Assembly: GCA_018697195.1 (NCBI GenBank)
Contig: CM031858.1
Span: forward strand, 114,080,380-114,144,379
Reading direction: 5' to 3'
Length of the DNA: 64,000 nt
DNA from: Certhia americana
Taxonomy: Eukaryota > Chordata > Aves > Passeriformes > Certhiidae
Part shown: positions 1-15,800 of the stretch, in pieces
Layout of the letters: each line of letters begins with the position of its first letter
How positions within the stretch are numbered: position 1 is the first letter of the stretch
The notes under the pieces: model-generated
The model's database searches: none
What the model saw: only the letters and a program-made list of their open reading frames with translations
Told to the model about the DNA's origin: nothing
Program-made: the position numbers and the translations under genes

Positions 1-3000
1 CTCTAGGATACTTGATATTCTCTGAACAAGAAAATAAGAATAAAAAATGAGATCTAAGGCAAATATTAAGCAGTCTCATTCATCATTATGGTTCCTGGCT
101 CTGGTATGGATCTCTCCTCTTCTTTATGGCTGTTTTACCAGATATCAGCTATTCTAAGATCATCTCTTTCAGCATCAGGATTTTCTTAGAGATAACATCT
201 CTAAACTACCAGCAGTCAGATTGCCAGGTTTCCTCCAACACTTCCCCCCCTGCCACCTCCCCAAAATAAGTGAACACCAGAGCAAGATCTTCAACACCAT
301 GAAGGAATGAAACAAATGATGAAATGGAAAACAAATGAACACTCAATTAGGCAAGTGGCTCTCCTGCTCTCCTCATTTTCAAAGGAAAAATATAAAATGT
401 GTTTATTTCATCACAGTGTGGAACAGGACAAAAATATAAATTCCCTCATTTCACAGAATGGGAAAATGATTTTGTCAGCCCAGCTTAGATGGACTCCTTA
501 ACCAACTTTGTAAACTTTTGATGGTGTAATACAGAGCAGCAATCCTGGATCTCACAGTGTAGGCAGCTCTTTATAAGCCAAATTTTGTTAGAGCTTTCCC
601 TTTCTCCTTAAGTTGCTCCCTGACCTATTTCCCATTGGGCAGTATATCAGGAAGCAGGTGATGTTGGTGATGTTTGGAAACATACCAGTGCAAACTAAAT
701 GCCTTGGATCCAGCTCTGGTATAGTGGAGCAAAACCAGCATTAAAGCCATTTCCTTTGGTGTGCCCAGGGTCAAACTAAATTGCTATAAACAAACTCAGT
801 CTGCATCCCAGAAGAAATGTTTATCTGAAATAGTACTTTCCCTGTTGCTTTCCCCTGCTTCCCTCTTCCCCTTACAAAGCTGCTAGAAGCAAAGTACTAA
901 CACAGCAAACAAGGGGTTTTTTTTCCCCAATAAGTTTAAAGAGACAGTAGATGGGATTTTACACTTGTAGCTGTTCATCTTCAGAAAAGAGTCCAGTTGC
1001 TACACAGCCTAAATACAAGAGGCTCTGCTGCTCCCTGTGCTGTTCAGTCCCCTCTCAGGCCTGATAATGCTTCCTTCCTGACCTCTCATGGCTTCCTGCC
1101 TCAAGCCTTATCGCAGCAAAAAACTTGACACTGTACTGGCTGTGCCACTTGGAATGTATTTAAATTCAACAAATAGAAATACCCTTACCTTTACATTTTC
1201 AAACAACTATCATCTGCAGATCACTCGGTAATTTCCTACGGATACCTTTTTTTTTTTTTCCTTTTAGGTATGTATTGAAATAGAGAGAAGAAGAAAAATG
1301 AACACAAAAAGGTAAAGGGTAAAGGGGTAAACCTCTTTCTTTTAGGTTGACTTCTCTGCAATCTGAGAATCCATCTCTCAGGATGATGAAATCAACACTA
1401 AAATTACTTTAACAGCCATGTGTCAGTTTGGATCAATTGAGGAGTATATCTCCTGCATCTAAACACTTTAAAGGGAGAATATTGCAGAAGTTCAGCATGT
1501 GAAAGAAGCTAAGATGGAGCATCAAAATCTAATGTAATTGAATTCCCAGTGCAGAAATGGAATCCTTTGCTAGCAATGCTGGTTTTTATCCTCATCGGAA
1601 CTAAAAAATGCAATACCACCAGCAATACCTCATAGGACTGTAAGGATGCCACAAGAATGATTCTACTGACTTTAGTTGACTAGACCCAGCTGTGCAGATT
1701 TGAATAACGATTTTAAATTAAAACATTGAATTTGCTAAAGTGAAGAGTGTAGTCCCTCTCTAGCAAATTAACCTCAAAGCCATGAAGAACAAGTTAGCAA
1801 CATCTAAATGGAGGAATAATCTATGGTTCACATACTTTTAAGGACAAAAATGCACCTTACAGAACTTCTCATGTGTATAGAGACCATTTTATTATCATAT
1901 TTTAGGGTGAGAGGAGACTATTAACAATCACTAATCCAAACTCTGGTGTTCATGAATCTTAAACATCATCAACTTTCAATTTGATTGCCATCATAAAAAC
2001 CTCAGAATAACACCACATCAAATACTCCTATGGGTAAATTGGGGAAACATTTCAGTTATGTCAAATTCCATGAGTTTCCAGTCATCTCGACATTTTATGG
2101 TTTTTCTGGTATGCTAAAGCTCTGTCTACTATCAAAAGTGTATTCCTTTTGTACATATTTGTAGTCCAGATTCTTCAGAGTCTCTTTGAAAAGTTCAGTA
2201 GATTCCTTTTTTTGCCCCTTTCTTCAAGGACTATTTTCCAACTTCAAATTATTCCCTTGCTTTTAAAAATTATGTCCTAATCTTTCATGTATTTTTCTGA
2301 AGTGTTAACATCAGAACCAGACATAACATTTGGATGGTTATTTCTTTAATACCAGATAGAAGAGGTGATGGTGATACCACCATTTTATTCTTACTTAATG
2401 TTCCTTGTTATTTGTAGATTTCTATGTTGCCTTGCAAGCCTATATTTCAAACAAAGTAGGCTCAATCATAAAATCCCAAATGGGAAATTCACATCAAATA
2501 CATTTTAGATCTTTAGTATTATTTTGTTAATATAATCTAGGACTTTCAATGTCAAAGAACTAATATCTATGTTTATAACTGTTAGGAAATAAGGGGATTA
2601 ACTCCACTGAAGTCAAATGTGGCAGACTATAAACATGTTAGGCAAAAATGAAAGAAAAATTTGTTCAATAAAATTCCATATAAAAATATCTAATATCATT
2701 ATTTAAATTTTAGGGGCATATTAGAATATATCAACATATTTTTAATTCAAAATTTAAATAGATTTATTTTTTGTTGTCTTGACATCATTTAAGAAAAAGA
2801 ATCAGAAAACACTTAAAGGATAGGGGCATGGTTGATTAAATAATGATTTTAAAATTACATTAATTCATTAAATTAATTTTTCATTAAATAATTTTTTTAT
2901 TTTCAAAAGAAGTCTAATCAGATATTTGATAATGTTTTCCTTGAGGTATAATTTTACTGGACAAAAAAATACCTATTTTTATATTTATATTTGTTTATAA

Positions 3001-6000
3001 CACATATTCAGCTGAATAATATGGGTTAATTAAGAGATTTCAGCAAATTATTCTACATGGAATTTCTCCTATCATATAATTTTTTTATCTTGGTAATGTA
3101 CATATATATATATTTATATATTTATATTTTTTTTTATATATATATATATATACACACACATATATGTAAGTGTCATTACATCCCTTTCTCCTTTTTTTTT
3201 TCCATATCACATTTTGCTAATATTAATTAATAAATATTTTTAGGAAAAACTGTAGTTTCCCACATCTGTAAATGTGCCATAAGACTTGTGAACGCTTTTG
3301 AAATATAAATATTTTCTGGTAATAAGCGACAATGAATGGATTTATTTCACAGCCAAAGCATTGGGGTGCAACCTCCCAATGTATGTGATTAAGCAAATTG
3401 AACTGGTACTTCAACCTCCCTTCAGTTCACAAAAGAAAGGATTCCTGAGTGGGAGTTCCCTACCAATCTTTCCTTAGCAGAAAAAGATAACAATGCTTTA
3501 GAGTCATAACCTCATCCAGTTTCGGTACAACCTCCTTCCTGATTAGTCAGTTGGAATATTGTAATTAATGATGTCATGGTAATGATGAGCGAAGAGTACC
3601 TGCATTAAAATATCCATAAAAATGGTCAATCCAGAGACTGGATTTTCTAAAATTCAACTTTTGACTGAACAATGTTTTTTCTTTTTGACTAATTTTGCAA
3701 ATAAGCTGCTAAACTCTTTAAAAAAAAGAATGTGTCTTGCATATCTAAGAAAAATGGTATTGAGTGGCTTAAAATCTACCATGCTCTCTTACTTAAGCCT
3801 ATCTGCAAAATGTCAGAGCTTGAAGTTTTCCAGGAACTCTTGTATCAGCTTGAGGGATAAGGTTAGACAGAACAAGCACCATTTAAATGGAATCCCATTT
3901 GTTTCCACACTTAGTAAGCTTAGTTCCTAAGTGATCCTTACTAATGCCATGCACACTTTCTGGATTTTGGGTTTGGTAATATAAAATGAAGGTGTTGCAA
4001 GGTTTGATCCAAAAATGATGCAATAATCTTTTAAAACAATCTAGAGATTAATATAAAGAGAAAATATTTGAACTGTCTGCTGAGGCTTGGTGTTGAGCAC
4101 ATCTGTCCCTGTGCCCTGCTCTATATTCTGGTTGTGGATTTTATGTTGAGGTTGTATTCTGACCTCTGGATCCCAAGGGTGGGTACTGTATAAGAAGAGA
4201 GACTATGTGGTTGATCTTCCTCCTGCTTTGTCCCAGATGAATTGATGGAAAGGGATGTAAAATAAGGAATTTAAGACTACATGTGCACTGGCCCAAGAAG
4301 ATGAATTTGCATCTGAGCAAATGTGTTGCTCTCCACCAAAAAAAACCATTAAAGCTAAACAAAAACCCTTTTCTACCTAAGCTTAAATTTGAACATTATT
4401 GCCTTTTGTTTTGCATGTCATGGCCCTCAAAAAGTCATGTGCAGCTTTCAATAAATAGCATAAATATGTCTTTTTAGTACCGACAATTTTTTAAATTAAC
4501 AAAAAGCCACCATAGTCTGCAAAATGTTAATCTTACAAAAGAAATATACAATTAGATTCTCTAGTCTTATCTATTCAGCTAATTATGTAGAACCCATCAC
4601 TAAAGTATCTGATAGCTGCATAGTCATTCCTGGAATCTATTTTCATTAAATTCTCATGACACAGGGAAATAATTCCCCTTTTAGAGTTGACAGTGATTCT
4701 CTGATTTTCTGCTGAAGGTTAGTAAAATGAAGTGTCATATTTGATGAGGAAATATTATAAGGGATTGTCAACCTAAACCACATTATGAACCATGGTAGTT
4801 GCTAGCAATTGCAAAAATTAGACTACCTTACATATGGGAGTGCTTTTAAAAAATCTGGCTGCTCTTACAAGTGCTAAAGAATTCTGAAATGCTATAAATT
4901 TTTTCTATAATATATGCTAGTATGCTATCTACTAAAGGAAGAGTCTTGTAAGACCTTTCTCCCATAGCTGGAATAATGGTTATGCGTAAAAGACTGGTTT
5001 TGCACAAATGTCTGTGTATTAACTCATTGGACACAATAGAAACTTATAAAACAAGGTAATCCTCCCATTTGCAAAAGCTAGATAAGGCCAAAGGATTTTG
5101 AACTGTTCTAAAGAGAGCACTTCACATGACAGTAGCTATTTAGGACAGTTTACGTCATCGGGAATAGGACTGAAATTAATGTGGATTTTTATCATGTCTT
5201 ACTGTACTTCCCTCCAGATACTTACTAGTGGTCTAATAGTGCTGTGCCAGAATTCCATGGGTTTATTAATATTCCCTACACATTGTGTTTGTTTCTGTTT
5301 TTTAAAGTTATTGCCAGATTATAGCCTGTCTGTGCCTGATAGTGGTTGTGTTTGTATATGAGCACAGGGTCATCTGATAACAAATTGTAGTACTGTGCGA
5401 TAAGCAGTGTTTAAGATGGGTGCAAGCCAGAAACCTATGGCTCCCAGTATACTTTTAGAAAGTCCCATCAACAAAAGAAAGAGTTCAAGGTATTTCGGAA
5501 AAGGTCATTGATTACAACCAGCTTCATGATCGTTCTGGATGTGTTCCTTCCTGCAGAGACATAATTACATTTGTTTTACAGTCAAACTTATTTTCAGCTT
5601 TGGGCAAGGACAATTGCTTTCAAATCTGATTTTTGACTCACATGTACCAGTTTAAGAAAGCTGTTAGCTCAGAGTCAGTGAAGAAGCAGTAATGGTCATG
5701 AGATCTCCTTTGGACCTCTCAAGTTTAAATTTATAGAATAGTGTTGTGAGTAACTGAAAAGCATTTAGTTTGTTGATCTTGGTTTCTTCCAGGAACTATT
5801 TATTTACTATACCAGAGTATCTTCCAGTACAGGGAATTTTACTGCAGTTCTTGCATCTGTGTCATTTCCCTTTTTTTACTTTCAGCTGAAGCACAGCATT
5901 TTCTGAGAAAATCACTACAGCTGCAATCTAAGTGAACCCCTGGTCTCTTTGGAAAATTGGATAGCCTTCATCCTCTGCCTTCTTTTGAACTCTTTCATAC

Positions 6001-6794
6001 ATAGTGGTGACAAGTATTTTGAGCCTAACATGACAAGACACATGTTGTTATATTTCCTAGGTATTATAAGCTAGTACAAAAGATAAGTACTTTCTTAAGT
6101 GTGTTTTTACCTAAACAGTTCATTTATCTGTAGGGCTGTGGTCTCAACAGGAGTAGTGATTGCCTCAGGCTTGTAATATTTGGGGTTACATCCCTGCTTG
6201 TGGTCAAGCTGTTGTTGTATCATGACTGTTGTTCTAGATAGGGGTGGGAATAGTATCCTCTGCACCAGTACAAACAATATTTCAGATGCTTTCTGAGACT
6301 TTATGCTCATTGTAAATCTTCCTTTAATTAGTATGTCTTTGTCTACCCTGTGTCTCTCTGCACAACCTATGAGGATTGAAACAATTTGCCCCAATTCACC
6401 TTCATTAATAGAAGACATCAGTGTTTAGTTTTGTACCTTTTTTTTTTTATCCTGTACATTAGAAGTCGACCTGTTTATTAGCAACTTTACTACTACACTG
6501 CTTGAAAAAAGGTGTTGATCAAAGATTTTGATAGTCAGTGGGGAAATCCTGTCAGGTTATGGAAATTCACTTGGTCCAGAAAGAGGATATAAGACAGAGT
6601 TCTTTGCTTTTCTTTTAAAATGACAGCAGTTTCCGCAGATACAAATCTTTTCATCTTCCTTTTAGTTATATTTTACTATGACTATAGGAAAAAGGAATTG
6701 TAATTTTATTTGTTTTCTCAGTTCTCTAATGTATGAAACATGGGTAGAATTTTTAGTAAAATTCTGCTTATTTTAAAAACTCATAGCCACCAAG
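1..6794. other. Gene desert, left end
   Basis: AT-rich and CpG-poor. Frames are short (103 codons at most) and none resembles a known protein. The stretch 2500-3250 is the most A/T-biased. I see no element beyond the TA microsatellite. Confidence 0.7.
3109..3166. repeat. (TA)n / (CA)n microsatellite
   Basis: Interrupted TA repeats with a T run and a short CACACA stretch, within a very AT-rich 0.7 kb. Confidence 0.9.
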
Positions 6795-6886
6795 TTTTTG
6801 TTTGCTTTTATTTTTTTGGTTTTTTGTTTGTTTGGTTTTTTTTTTTTTTTGTTTGGTTTTTTTTTTTTGTTTTTTTTTGTTTTGCT
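6795..6886. repeat. T-rich low-complexity tract with G interruptions
   Basis: About 90 bp of T runs broken by single or double G. It creates short Phe-rich or Lys-rich frames that are not genes. Confidence 0.9.
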
Positions 6887-9800
6887 GGTAGTTTTAAAAA
6901 TTATACTTCTTTCAAGACATTGGGATGACAAAAGTACCAAAAGATTCTTGTCTGAAGAAAAATACACTGCTGTATATTTCACTGTTTGGAGTGAAATAGT
7001 GAATAGACCCTGCCTTGTCCTGAGAGCCATGCAGTGTCACAAAAATTCCAATACTCTTTATACTGTTCCAGCTGAGAGATGACCAAAGGAGTTATCCTGA
7101 TCAAGAAATACAGGGAGCCATAACACAACTGGAAAGAGGAAGGAAATGCCAGTAGAGGTAATGCCCACATTTGTGTCTACACTGGCAAGCAGACCTGGCC
7201 TCTGGTCTGAAAGGAATAATCAGTCCTGCTTACAAAGCAAAGCAAATCTCATCCTCCCAAAACAACCAGGAAGATGTACACTTGTGGTGTCATTCAGGGT
7301 CTATTAGAGCCAAGGGGAAGACTCACACTAACTTCAGGACAATAGTAATGCAATCTACTTTGAAAGCATTGAAACCATTAGTATTGTACATTCTTTTTTT
7401 TTAACATTCGACTTGTGTGTTTTGCTTGCAGGTTTCAGTGTTAAACTACTCCGTATCAGGACTAGTTGCTACAGTTTCCTCTGCAAGCTTCTTTTTTTCT
7501 TCATTTCTTTCAAAATAACGTGCCATCTTTCCAACATAAACACCAAAGGGAAATAGATGAGCGAGTACGTAATCACAAAACTATCTCAGGCAGCAGGCTT
7601 CTGAAATGTGTTAAAACCTCAATCACAACATGCTTGTGCTCCTGCCAGTGCCTGATGAATATCCTTGCCGTTTATCCTCTCTTCTGACCACTTCCCTAGG
7701 AATACTTGAAATATAATTAGCTTTTTCAAACATAGTTTCCTATAAAACAGCTGCAGCCATTGTACAGTTGTCCAAAAATAAGGTGAATATATTGCACATG
7801 ATATCCAAAAGGATTTATGCTAAGTTGTGCCTTTGTTAACTGAAAGACAAGTGTGAAATTAAATAAAATTTATGTCTTTTTTTTTTTTTTTTTTTTTATA
7901 TGTTGCAGGAAAAAATCTCCGGAATTTCTATTGCTGGTTGGTTTTTTCCCCCTACATTTACATATTTATGACTCAAAAAAGGGACACCAGGAGCCAAATT
8001 TTCGGGTACCTAAATTGCATGTTGATGCCCAGCAGTAATTCTCTGGCGTGGCTGGTCCCTCCTCCCACCCTCAGCACCCTCCAGCATCTGGGTCACTGAG
8101 AGGCTGCTTCAAACCCCAGCTCTCTGTAGGTATTACTTGGTATGAGATCAGACTCTCATGGCACAGGTGAATGCTCTGAAAGACTCCAGAACTTTTGGTA
8201 ACTCCATGCATGTTCTATTTCTGTCAGGAAAACCTGAAGAACAGATTTCTCAACAAAAGTTTTCTTTGCCTAAATTTTCTCATGGATCATAAAGCTAGAA
8301 AGTAGGGTAATCAGGCTTGAACACCTGTAAACCACATGGTACACTTTTCTGGTTTAAATATGATGTAGTTCTAGACAAAAATATCCATGAGAGATTAAAT
8401 CTGTGTCATTTATGTGCTAACAAGGGATGAAAAGGAATTAACAGAATGGAAAAATTGCACTAAAATTTTTAAAACATGGAAAACATGCAGGGCTATCTAA
8501 TTTTTTCCTTTCACTCTCTGTCACATTTTCCTTTCTGTTGCAAACTCCTTTTTCCTCCTGACTTCTATGCTGTCTCTGCAGTTGACCCATAAAAGAAAGA
8601 ATGAGCTGAGAAAAACCTTTGTATTGCTTTCTTTCAAAAGCTGAAATTGTAGCCTCTGTAACAGCTTTCACTTTTTCAAGATAGATATAGATAGCCTTAA
8701 ATTTTTCTTTCAATACCATTTATTTTTCTCATAAGGTTCCAAGTCACCTTGTGCCATGGTTTCACAGCTGGTTTGTGACACACATGTATCTCCACTTCTA
8801 ATGTATTTCAAAGGGAGCACTGTAAGGCTGAGAGTTAAGACGTTCCTTGAATTTCTTCTCGGAAAGACTTTTATCTCTGTCATTTGTGGCACGTACGTTT
8901 TGTAAATAAACTGGAGTTTTCACTTCCCTGCTTTGTTATTGGAAGCTGTGATTTGGGACTGGAGCCATTCTGTCCCTCTGTGAAAAGACACTTGTTTATG
9001 TGTTGTCTAGAATATTGGGGCCTGCTTGCCAGGGGATGTACAGTAGATGTGACATCTCAGCACAGACTATTTTGTCTGCCCTTGCCCTGACTTAAACAGT
9101 TGGGTTGAGAAATATTATTCTTTCCCACAGCAGGTTTCTGCCAGTAAAGAAAGACAAGATGAGTTCTTAATGCTTTTACACCCATCCAATGCTATAAACC
9201 TCCTGGTTTCAGATATGGATTTTCTACATTAAACTGAGGGAGCCTCATTTGGCATTATGTCTTCCAAGAATAAATTTTTTATTCAATTGAAAATTCTGTT
9301 TATAAAGCCCATCTGATACAAATTCTGTAATATAGAGAGAATTGAAAATTCATAACATCTTACTAGAAACTACTGGAAGCTAATAATAGCTTGGAAGAAT
9401 TTTGTTTTGGTTGGAGCATCCATCAGATGACTTATAGAAAGGTGACACTGTAGTCATGCAGGAATATGATCCTTGTCTCTTCCCTACTTGTGGCTGCTTA
9501 ACATTTTGAGTCTGTTAATGAAGTGCTGTGGCAAAATAGACCTATCCTCTGAAATGGCACTGCTAAAGTAACAAAATAAGTGAGGGATACCTATCTCAGG
9601 CATAACAGTTGTGAATAATTTGTCCTCTTCTATAAGCCTCACTTTTATAGCATATTTAAGGTAAAAATGAAGGTTAAGGATCTTCCTCTGCTCAGCTCAG
9701 ACTTCATTCCCTCCTCAATCTAATCTTTTACTGAACCAACTTCAGCAAGTCAGAGCACAATTCTACAGAACAAGAGTTCTTAGAAAATAGCATACCACCC

Positions 9801-12800
9801 ACACCTGTTTTAGATAACAAATGTTCTTCGTGGCACAGAATAACCTGAACTTTGGTAACAACTCTATTGTCTGTAAATGGTGAAAAGAGAGAGATTTAAT
9901 GTTCAAGATACACTTCATCTATCTCCAATATTCTCCAATACTATTTGCAGGACAACTGCAAAACTGTACTTTACAGTAAAAGTCAAAATATTTGTGAATC
10001 TTCAAATCTTTAGAAGAGCAAAATATCTGCATTGTGGGGTTCACACAAGAGTCCTGGGTGAAAACAAAAGATAAATTAAAATTGTCTTTCTGTAAAGCAA
10101 TTATGACTTACTAGAGTGTAAACTTTTTGGAATAAAATTTCTTTGGTTTTTATCTGTGTTAGTTCTCTCATTTCTTCTCTCATCAAGTCTACTAAGTGCT
10201 GCTTTCTTATGATTAGAGGTAATTATATAATGAAATCCCACATGATTTCATTGTTTTTCAGATTTCTTTTCTACTGTACTGGAAACTGATTTTCATATCG
10301 AATATTCTTCCTTCATCAAAGAAGAAGAAAATACCTTACAAGAGCTTTGTTTTCCCAGTAACAGTAGGTACCTAAACCCAACAAATTTTGATAAGTACGA
10401 ATAACCACATTTCACTAAAATCACTCAGGTTCAGTTGACCTGTCATTTAAAAAGCACTGTTTTCATTTTGACATTACATTGAAACTCGGTCTTGTGCCAT
10501 GAATCAGTGTTAAATCAGGAGGAGGTGTATTTTAAAGTGACAGGTATAATTTCCAAACAGAGCCTTATTGTTCTAAATTAAATAATTATCTGAGGACATA
10601 ACCTAGCACTCTTTTATGTGACCTTGCTTGATCAACTCTCCCAAGATGTTTTCTTAGTGCCTTAAGTTGTGTTTCACCTGGAATAAGTGTTGAGGAACAT
10701 ATTAAAAAACCAAAAAAACCCAAAAGACTAATATTTTCTCATTGAGACTGTGCTGAGGGTATTCCAAAACCAGAAGTGAAGGACGGCCTTGCTTTCTCTA
10801 TTTGAGAAGCAAAGAATCATGAGAGAAGTGATGGCTTACTTTTCTTTTTCATGGACCCTCCTGTCCTCACATGAGGAGCATCTGTGATTATTTGTTTAGA
10901 TAAGTGTTTTCCAAGGTACAAAATCATGTCTTTTACTCTATTACATTAATCTTTCTATTTTACTGCTTGAAAAAGTGTTGTTCCTGTATGCCTAAATCAG
11001 GTTTGAAGTATTTCTTTTATGAAACACTGATTACTGTGACAGCTGTGTACATGACTGCAGCTGTGGTTAGGCAGCACACTGGCAGTCCTGAATCAGTTCA
11101 GTAGAGTTTGGAGAAAATTTTTTTGTAGATCAGATTTGCTTTCTCTTATACTGTTCTCATAACTTTTCTTGAAGTTAATTCCTATGGTACCAGTTCAAGT
11201 TGCTCTTTATTGAGATTTGACCTGAGAATGCTAAGCAGGGGGAAAAAAACCGACCAAAAAAAACACTGAAAAGAAAGAAATTGATCAATATGGGGATATT
11301 TCCTAAATGGAAACAGATCTAATGACAGTCAAAGAGCCTTGATATATTGTAAACTTTCCCCATTTGCACTGGATAGGGTAACTGTCCTAAAGTGGGTAAT
11401 TTTACATACAGCTAAGTTAGGAGTTTCTATAATGTTTTCAGTTGCCTGACTTCTCTAAGTTAACCTGGGGAACATGAGAATACTATAGAAATAAGCACTT
11501 TATTCCAGCTGATTACTAAAAGAGATGCTTGCAATGTCAAACTTGCAAAATTCAGTGTAAATTTAAGTCCTTATCTTATCTACTTTGTCTTTTTCATTTT
11601 CATTGAGTTTGTGACTGATCTGAAAAAGGATTGGTAATAACTGAATTAGCACTTGAAGACAGTGTCCAGTGAAGCTAAATGAGGAAAAATACTTGTTTTC
11701 TAACCCTGGAAAAGATCAGGCTCATCACCTTAGCTAAACCTGCACAACAGAAAGTAGACATAATTCATTTCTTGGTGCGGGTTAATTTTACTCACAAAAA
11801 TGAGTAAGTGGTAGGGGTCACTTTTTCTAGCAATAAAGGATAGATTTTTTTACTGCCAGTTTGTGAAGACCATTATATGTAGTGGAATTTTTGTATCTGC
11901 TCATATAAGATATCATCCAAATGAATGACAGAGTTCTAGCCCAATTTCTTCTCTTCAAACCCATCCAAAGAGGAATACATGCCTCACTTTTTTCAGTGCC
12001 TAAATGACTTAATGACTTATGTATCTGGATTTTAGCATGGATTTTTGATGGTGCATCATATTAGACTTCAGCTTGATATAATGTTATGAAAAATGCCTTT
12101 AAACACTATGACTCCCCTGATGGCTGCAGCATCTAAAAATAAATTCAAATGGGATTACACCTTTATTGTTCCAATGAACAGCAACTGATTGTCTCATTGA
12201 GAGCCCAGAATGGTGACAGAAACTTGTGGTCATTAGACATAACCTGCAAAAATTGTTCTTTTACTAAAACAAGGTGAGAAGAACCTAAAACATAAATGAA
12301 TATTTTTTGTTAAGTCTGACTAAATAGTAAAACATGTCTAGCTATTTGTTTGCTTCAGTTTGTTCAGTTTGTTGGGGTTTATCTATTTTGTTTTGTTTTT
12401 TTAGAGTAGTTTCACATAGTATGAGCTTTAATTCACAGTGACTTTCAGTGAAGTTTGAATTCTTCACTGCACAGAACATGGCTGAAAATGGAAATCTAGT
12501 TGTGAAATAACATAGCTTTGAAAGTAAGATGACATAACATCTCAAAAGGCAAATTCCAATATGCTTCCTATTGTCTTTGTTGTCTGGGACTCAAGAATTA
12601 AACTCTGACACCGGAGTACCATCCAAAGCACCTGTAAAGCAATTCAGTTATTACTTGAACATGAAATCATTGAGAACATTTTTATTCACGTAACACAAGA
12701 AGATAAAGCACAGTTGTGTTGCCCTGTGTTTTGTCTGTGTTGTCCATTGGTTTGGGGTTTTTTTACTGCTAGAAATGACTTTGTGAGACTTCAGTTTAAT

Positions 12801-15800
12801 TACAAAAAAGAAAATATTGAAAAGAAGTATGGTGATCTTATTCTTTCATGACAAAGAGGAAACTAGAGAGGTATGGACTTTTTCATGCCTGCTACCCCAA
12901 TGTGGAGAGCATTTGAACCCCTTTTAGGGGCGGTTGTATTTAACATACTTTTCCAAATTGGCACTTACTGAAATTTGCTGCATTTTGTTTTTTAAACTGC
13001 AATACATTTTGCATTTGGCAGAGGACTGAAGTTATTCTAAGTCTTTAGAAAATGTTTTAGAAGTTCTGTTTATTTTTTAAACTTCTTTCTTGATCAAGCA
13101 AGCAGCATCAATATATGAGATGTTTCTAAGATCCTGGAATGTGACTTTAAGAAATTACAACAGCTACAAATCAAGAGCCAAATCCCTGCCTTACACAAAA
13201 TGTACCAGTGATAAATGAAGGTCTTACTGACCTAATAAAATGCTACAGATTGATATTCCTTTTGTTGAGCAGCCTGTAATTTCATTAATTTTATTGACAG
13301 TAATTATAACAAGTTTAATTTATGGTGGCCATAAAGAAAAGTTAGTCAACCACATGAAAATGTCAGCATGCTCACTTTGGTATGAGTAGACTGAAGAAAT
13401 TCTTTTTTTGGAGTGGTGGTTGCTGATCTGCTGTCTTCATTCTGCAGTAGTGTTTGATAGAAATTTGTGAAGTTTAGGGAACTTGCTTTCACGATCCATC
13501 AAACAGTTCTGTTTGTAAAACTGAAAATATATTTTTTGTAGCCTTGTGACTTTGGACCTGTGGTGGCATTTCTCAAAATTTTTGAGAGGGTTCCTGATAG
13601 AACTGTATGACACATCAAGCTGTCTATTCAGCTGGATTGTAGGAAGTAAACTTTAAGTGAGGATTTTCTGGTCTTCTTTCTCTCTGTGTTGAAGTAAGAA
13701 TGTAATGAAACCGCGCATTTTTTTGAGCTGAGCAAATTGCCAGTTCACTGATTTGTTGGAGACTTGCCTGTGCTGAGAATACAAGACCAGGCCTGCTTAT
13801 ATTAAATGCGTGCCAAAATTTCTGTATATTCCTGTGCAAAAATTTTACACAGGTTGCTACTGGTGGAGGACTGAACAAACAAGCAGGGGTAATGCTACCA
13901 TAAATTTCCTTGCCCAGACAGAGCAGCACCTCCTCTAAAGAGTGAATAAGAAAATAGTGAGTGAATATAGGACCATGTGCCTATTTCTTCAAAATGGGCA
14001 TCTTTTACATAAGTAAACTTATGTCCTTATTTAGAACAAATTGGGAGGGAAGATTGTGTAGTTGAAACTAAGAAATTAGAGTTTTGTGCCTTTTAACTAA
14101 AAATTAACAGAAGATAAGATATATAGAAAAAACCCCATAAATGTTCTGCTAGAAGATTGACTCTGTACTAGAGACACTACTGGGTAGTAAAATACTTTCA
14201 TAATTCAGCAGATCTCAGAGCATGTCCTGAAAAAATATAGACAGATATATGAAAGTTGAAAATAAACTCCAGGAAATCAATAAAATATTTTTGGTGAGAA
14301 GATTTCAAAACAAAATTTCTAGAAGAGAAGTACTTTTAAGAATAAAATATTTGCAATGCCAGGTCATAAATATAGAAGGAAAGGGTCCACTACAGCTATG
14401 CCAGGGAGCTGGTTGTGCTGTTGCTCAGCTATAAAAGACATGAAAATAGTAAGGAAGTATGCATAAGATCCCAAATTTTGGGAAATTTAAAAATCATAAA
14501 ATTTTTGCTTACCTCCAGCACAAAACAAGTCTTTCTTGATGATTATGTTGGACAAATTGGTTGAGCTTATCTTTCCTCTGTCCTACTCTCCCAGACTGGA
14601 GGACAAATATTCTAGTGGAGAAAATTCAGGCAAAAATTCCTGCTTTATCAGAAAATTCAGGTAAAAATACAGAGGTTTTATTTGTGTCCTTCTGAAAAGG
14701 CTTTTAATTTCTATTTTAACTAGATGAACAGAAAAGACAAGTTTGGTTTAAGGTCTCACTGCAGTAGCCATTCTCTTATAGCGTCATCTCTCTAGTTCAG
14801 CTGAAATACAGGAGCCTTGACCCTTCCTTCATGCACTAGTACAGAGGGTGGTAACAGAGTAACAGTATAGACAAGTGATGATTTAGTAACTCCTGTTTTC
14901 TAAGCTTAGTGGAATCAAAATCTTAGCAAGACTTTCCTCGAGCAGATTTCTTGCTGGTCTTCATTGCTACTGTGGTTTAAGAAATTTAAATTAAATTAAT
15001 AGTACTGTTACTGCATGACAGGTTATCTGTAATCAGGAACCTCAATGCTATGATGTAATATATTTGGAAACTATGAAGATATAAGCGGGATAGAATATTG
15101 GCTTTGTGGATGCATTTACAAATTTTCCAAAGTCCTGAGATGGCTCTATTTATTCAAATATACAGCTGTTACTCTCAATCAAGTACTTGCTATGAGCAGA
15201 ACTTCAAGCATTTTAGAAAATGGCTGTGTCACCAACACAGTCCTGCAGAAAGGAATCTTCTGAAGAGTGAAAAATATATAAATATAAAAAATTGATAGCT
15301 ATAACTTCTTTCATAAAATAAAACAAAATATTGTCCATAACCAAAACATTAAATATGCTGCAAGGCAGTTTTACCTGGAAATGCCATTTCTAGGTATTTC
15401 CCTGCATTAAGCTGTGACCTGTTCATAGACTGCAAAATGAGTGTTGATTCATATGTGTCTACATTCTATTGGGTTATTTGTTGCTGCCTAAGGAGTCACC
15501 CCTAGTGCAGTAGAAATCAATTTTAAATTATAGCACTCAGTTTACATATAACAAGTTAATTGATGCATATAATGGTAAATGTGAAAAAAAGAAATGTGTT
15601 TAAAAAAAACAGAGTTACCTCTGCAATCTTGTGCTTTAAGTGTACAAGAAGAGTAAATTGTCATTGTCATGTTATAGATGGTGTTTGGAGTAATAGAAAA
15701 CTTGGAGTACTGAAACTGTTGAAGTTAAACCTGCATTACTTTATTTCCTTACATTGTAATGCTGCAATGTCTATCAGCAAAAATGTGAGTCAGCCTCCCC

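Noticed and set aside
6773..7082. Overlapping Phe-rich and Lys-rich frames
   Set aside because: Produced by the T/G low-complexity tract.
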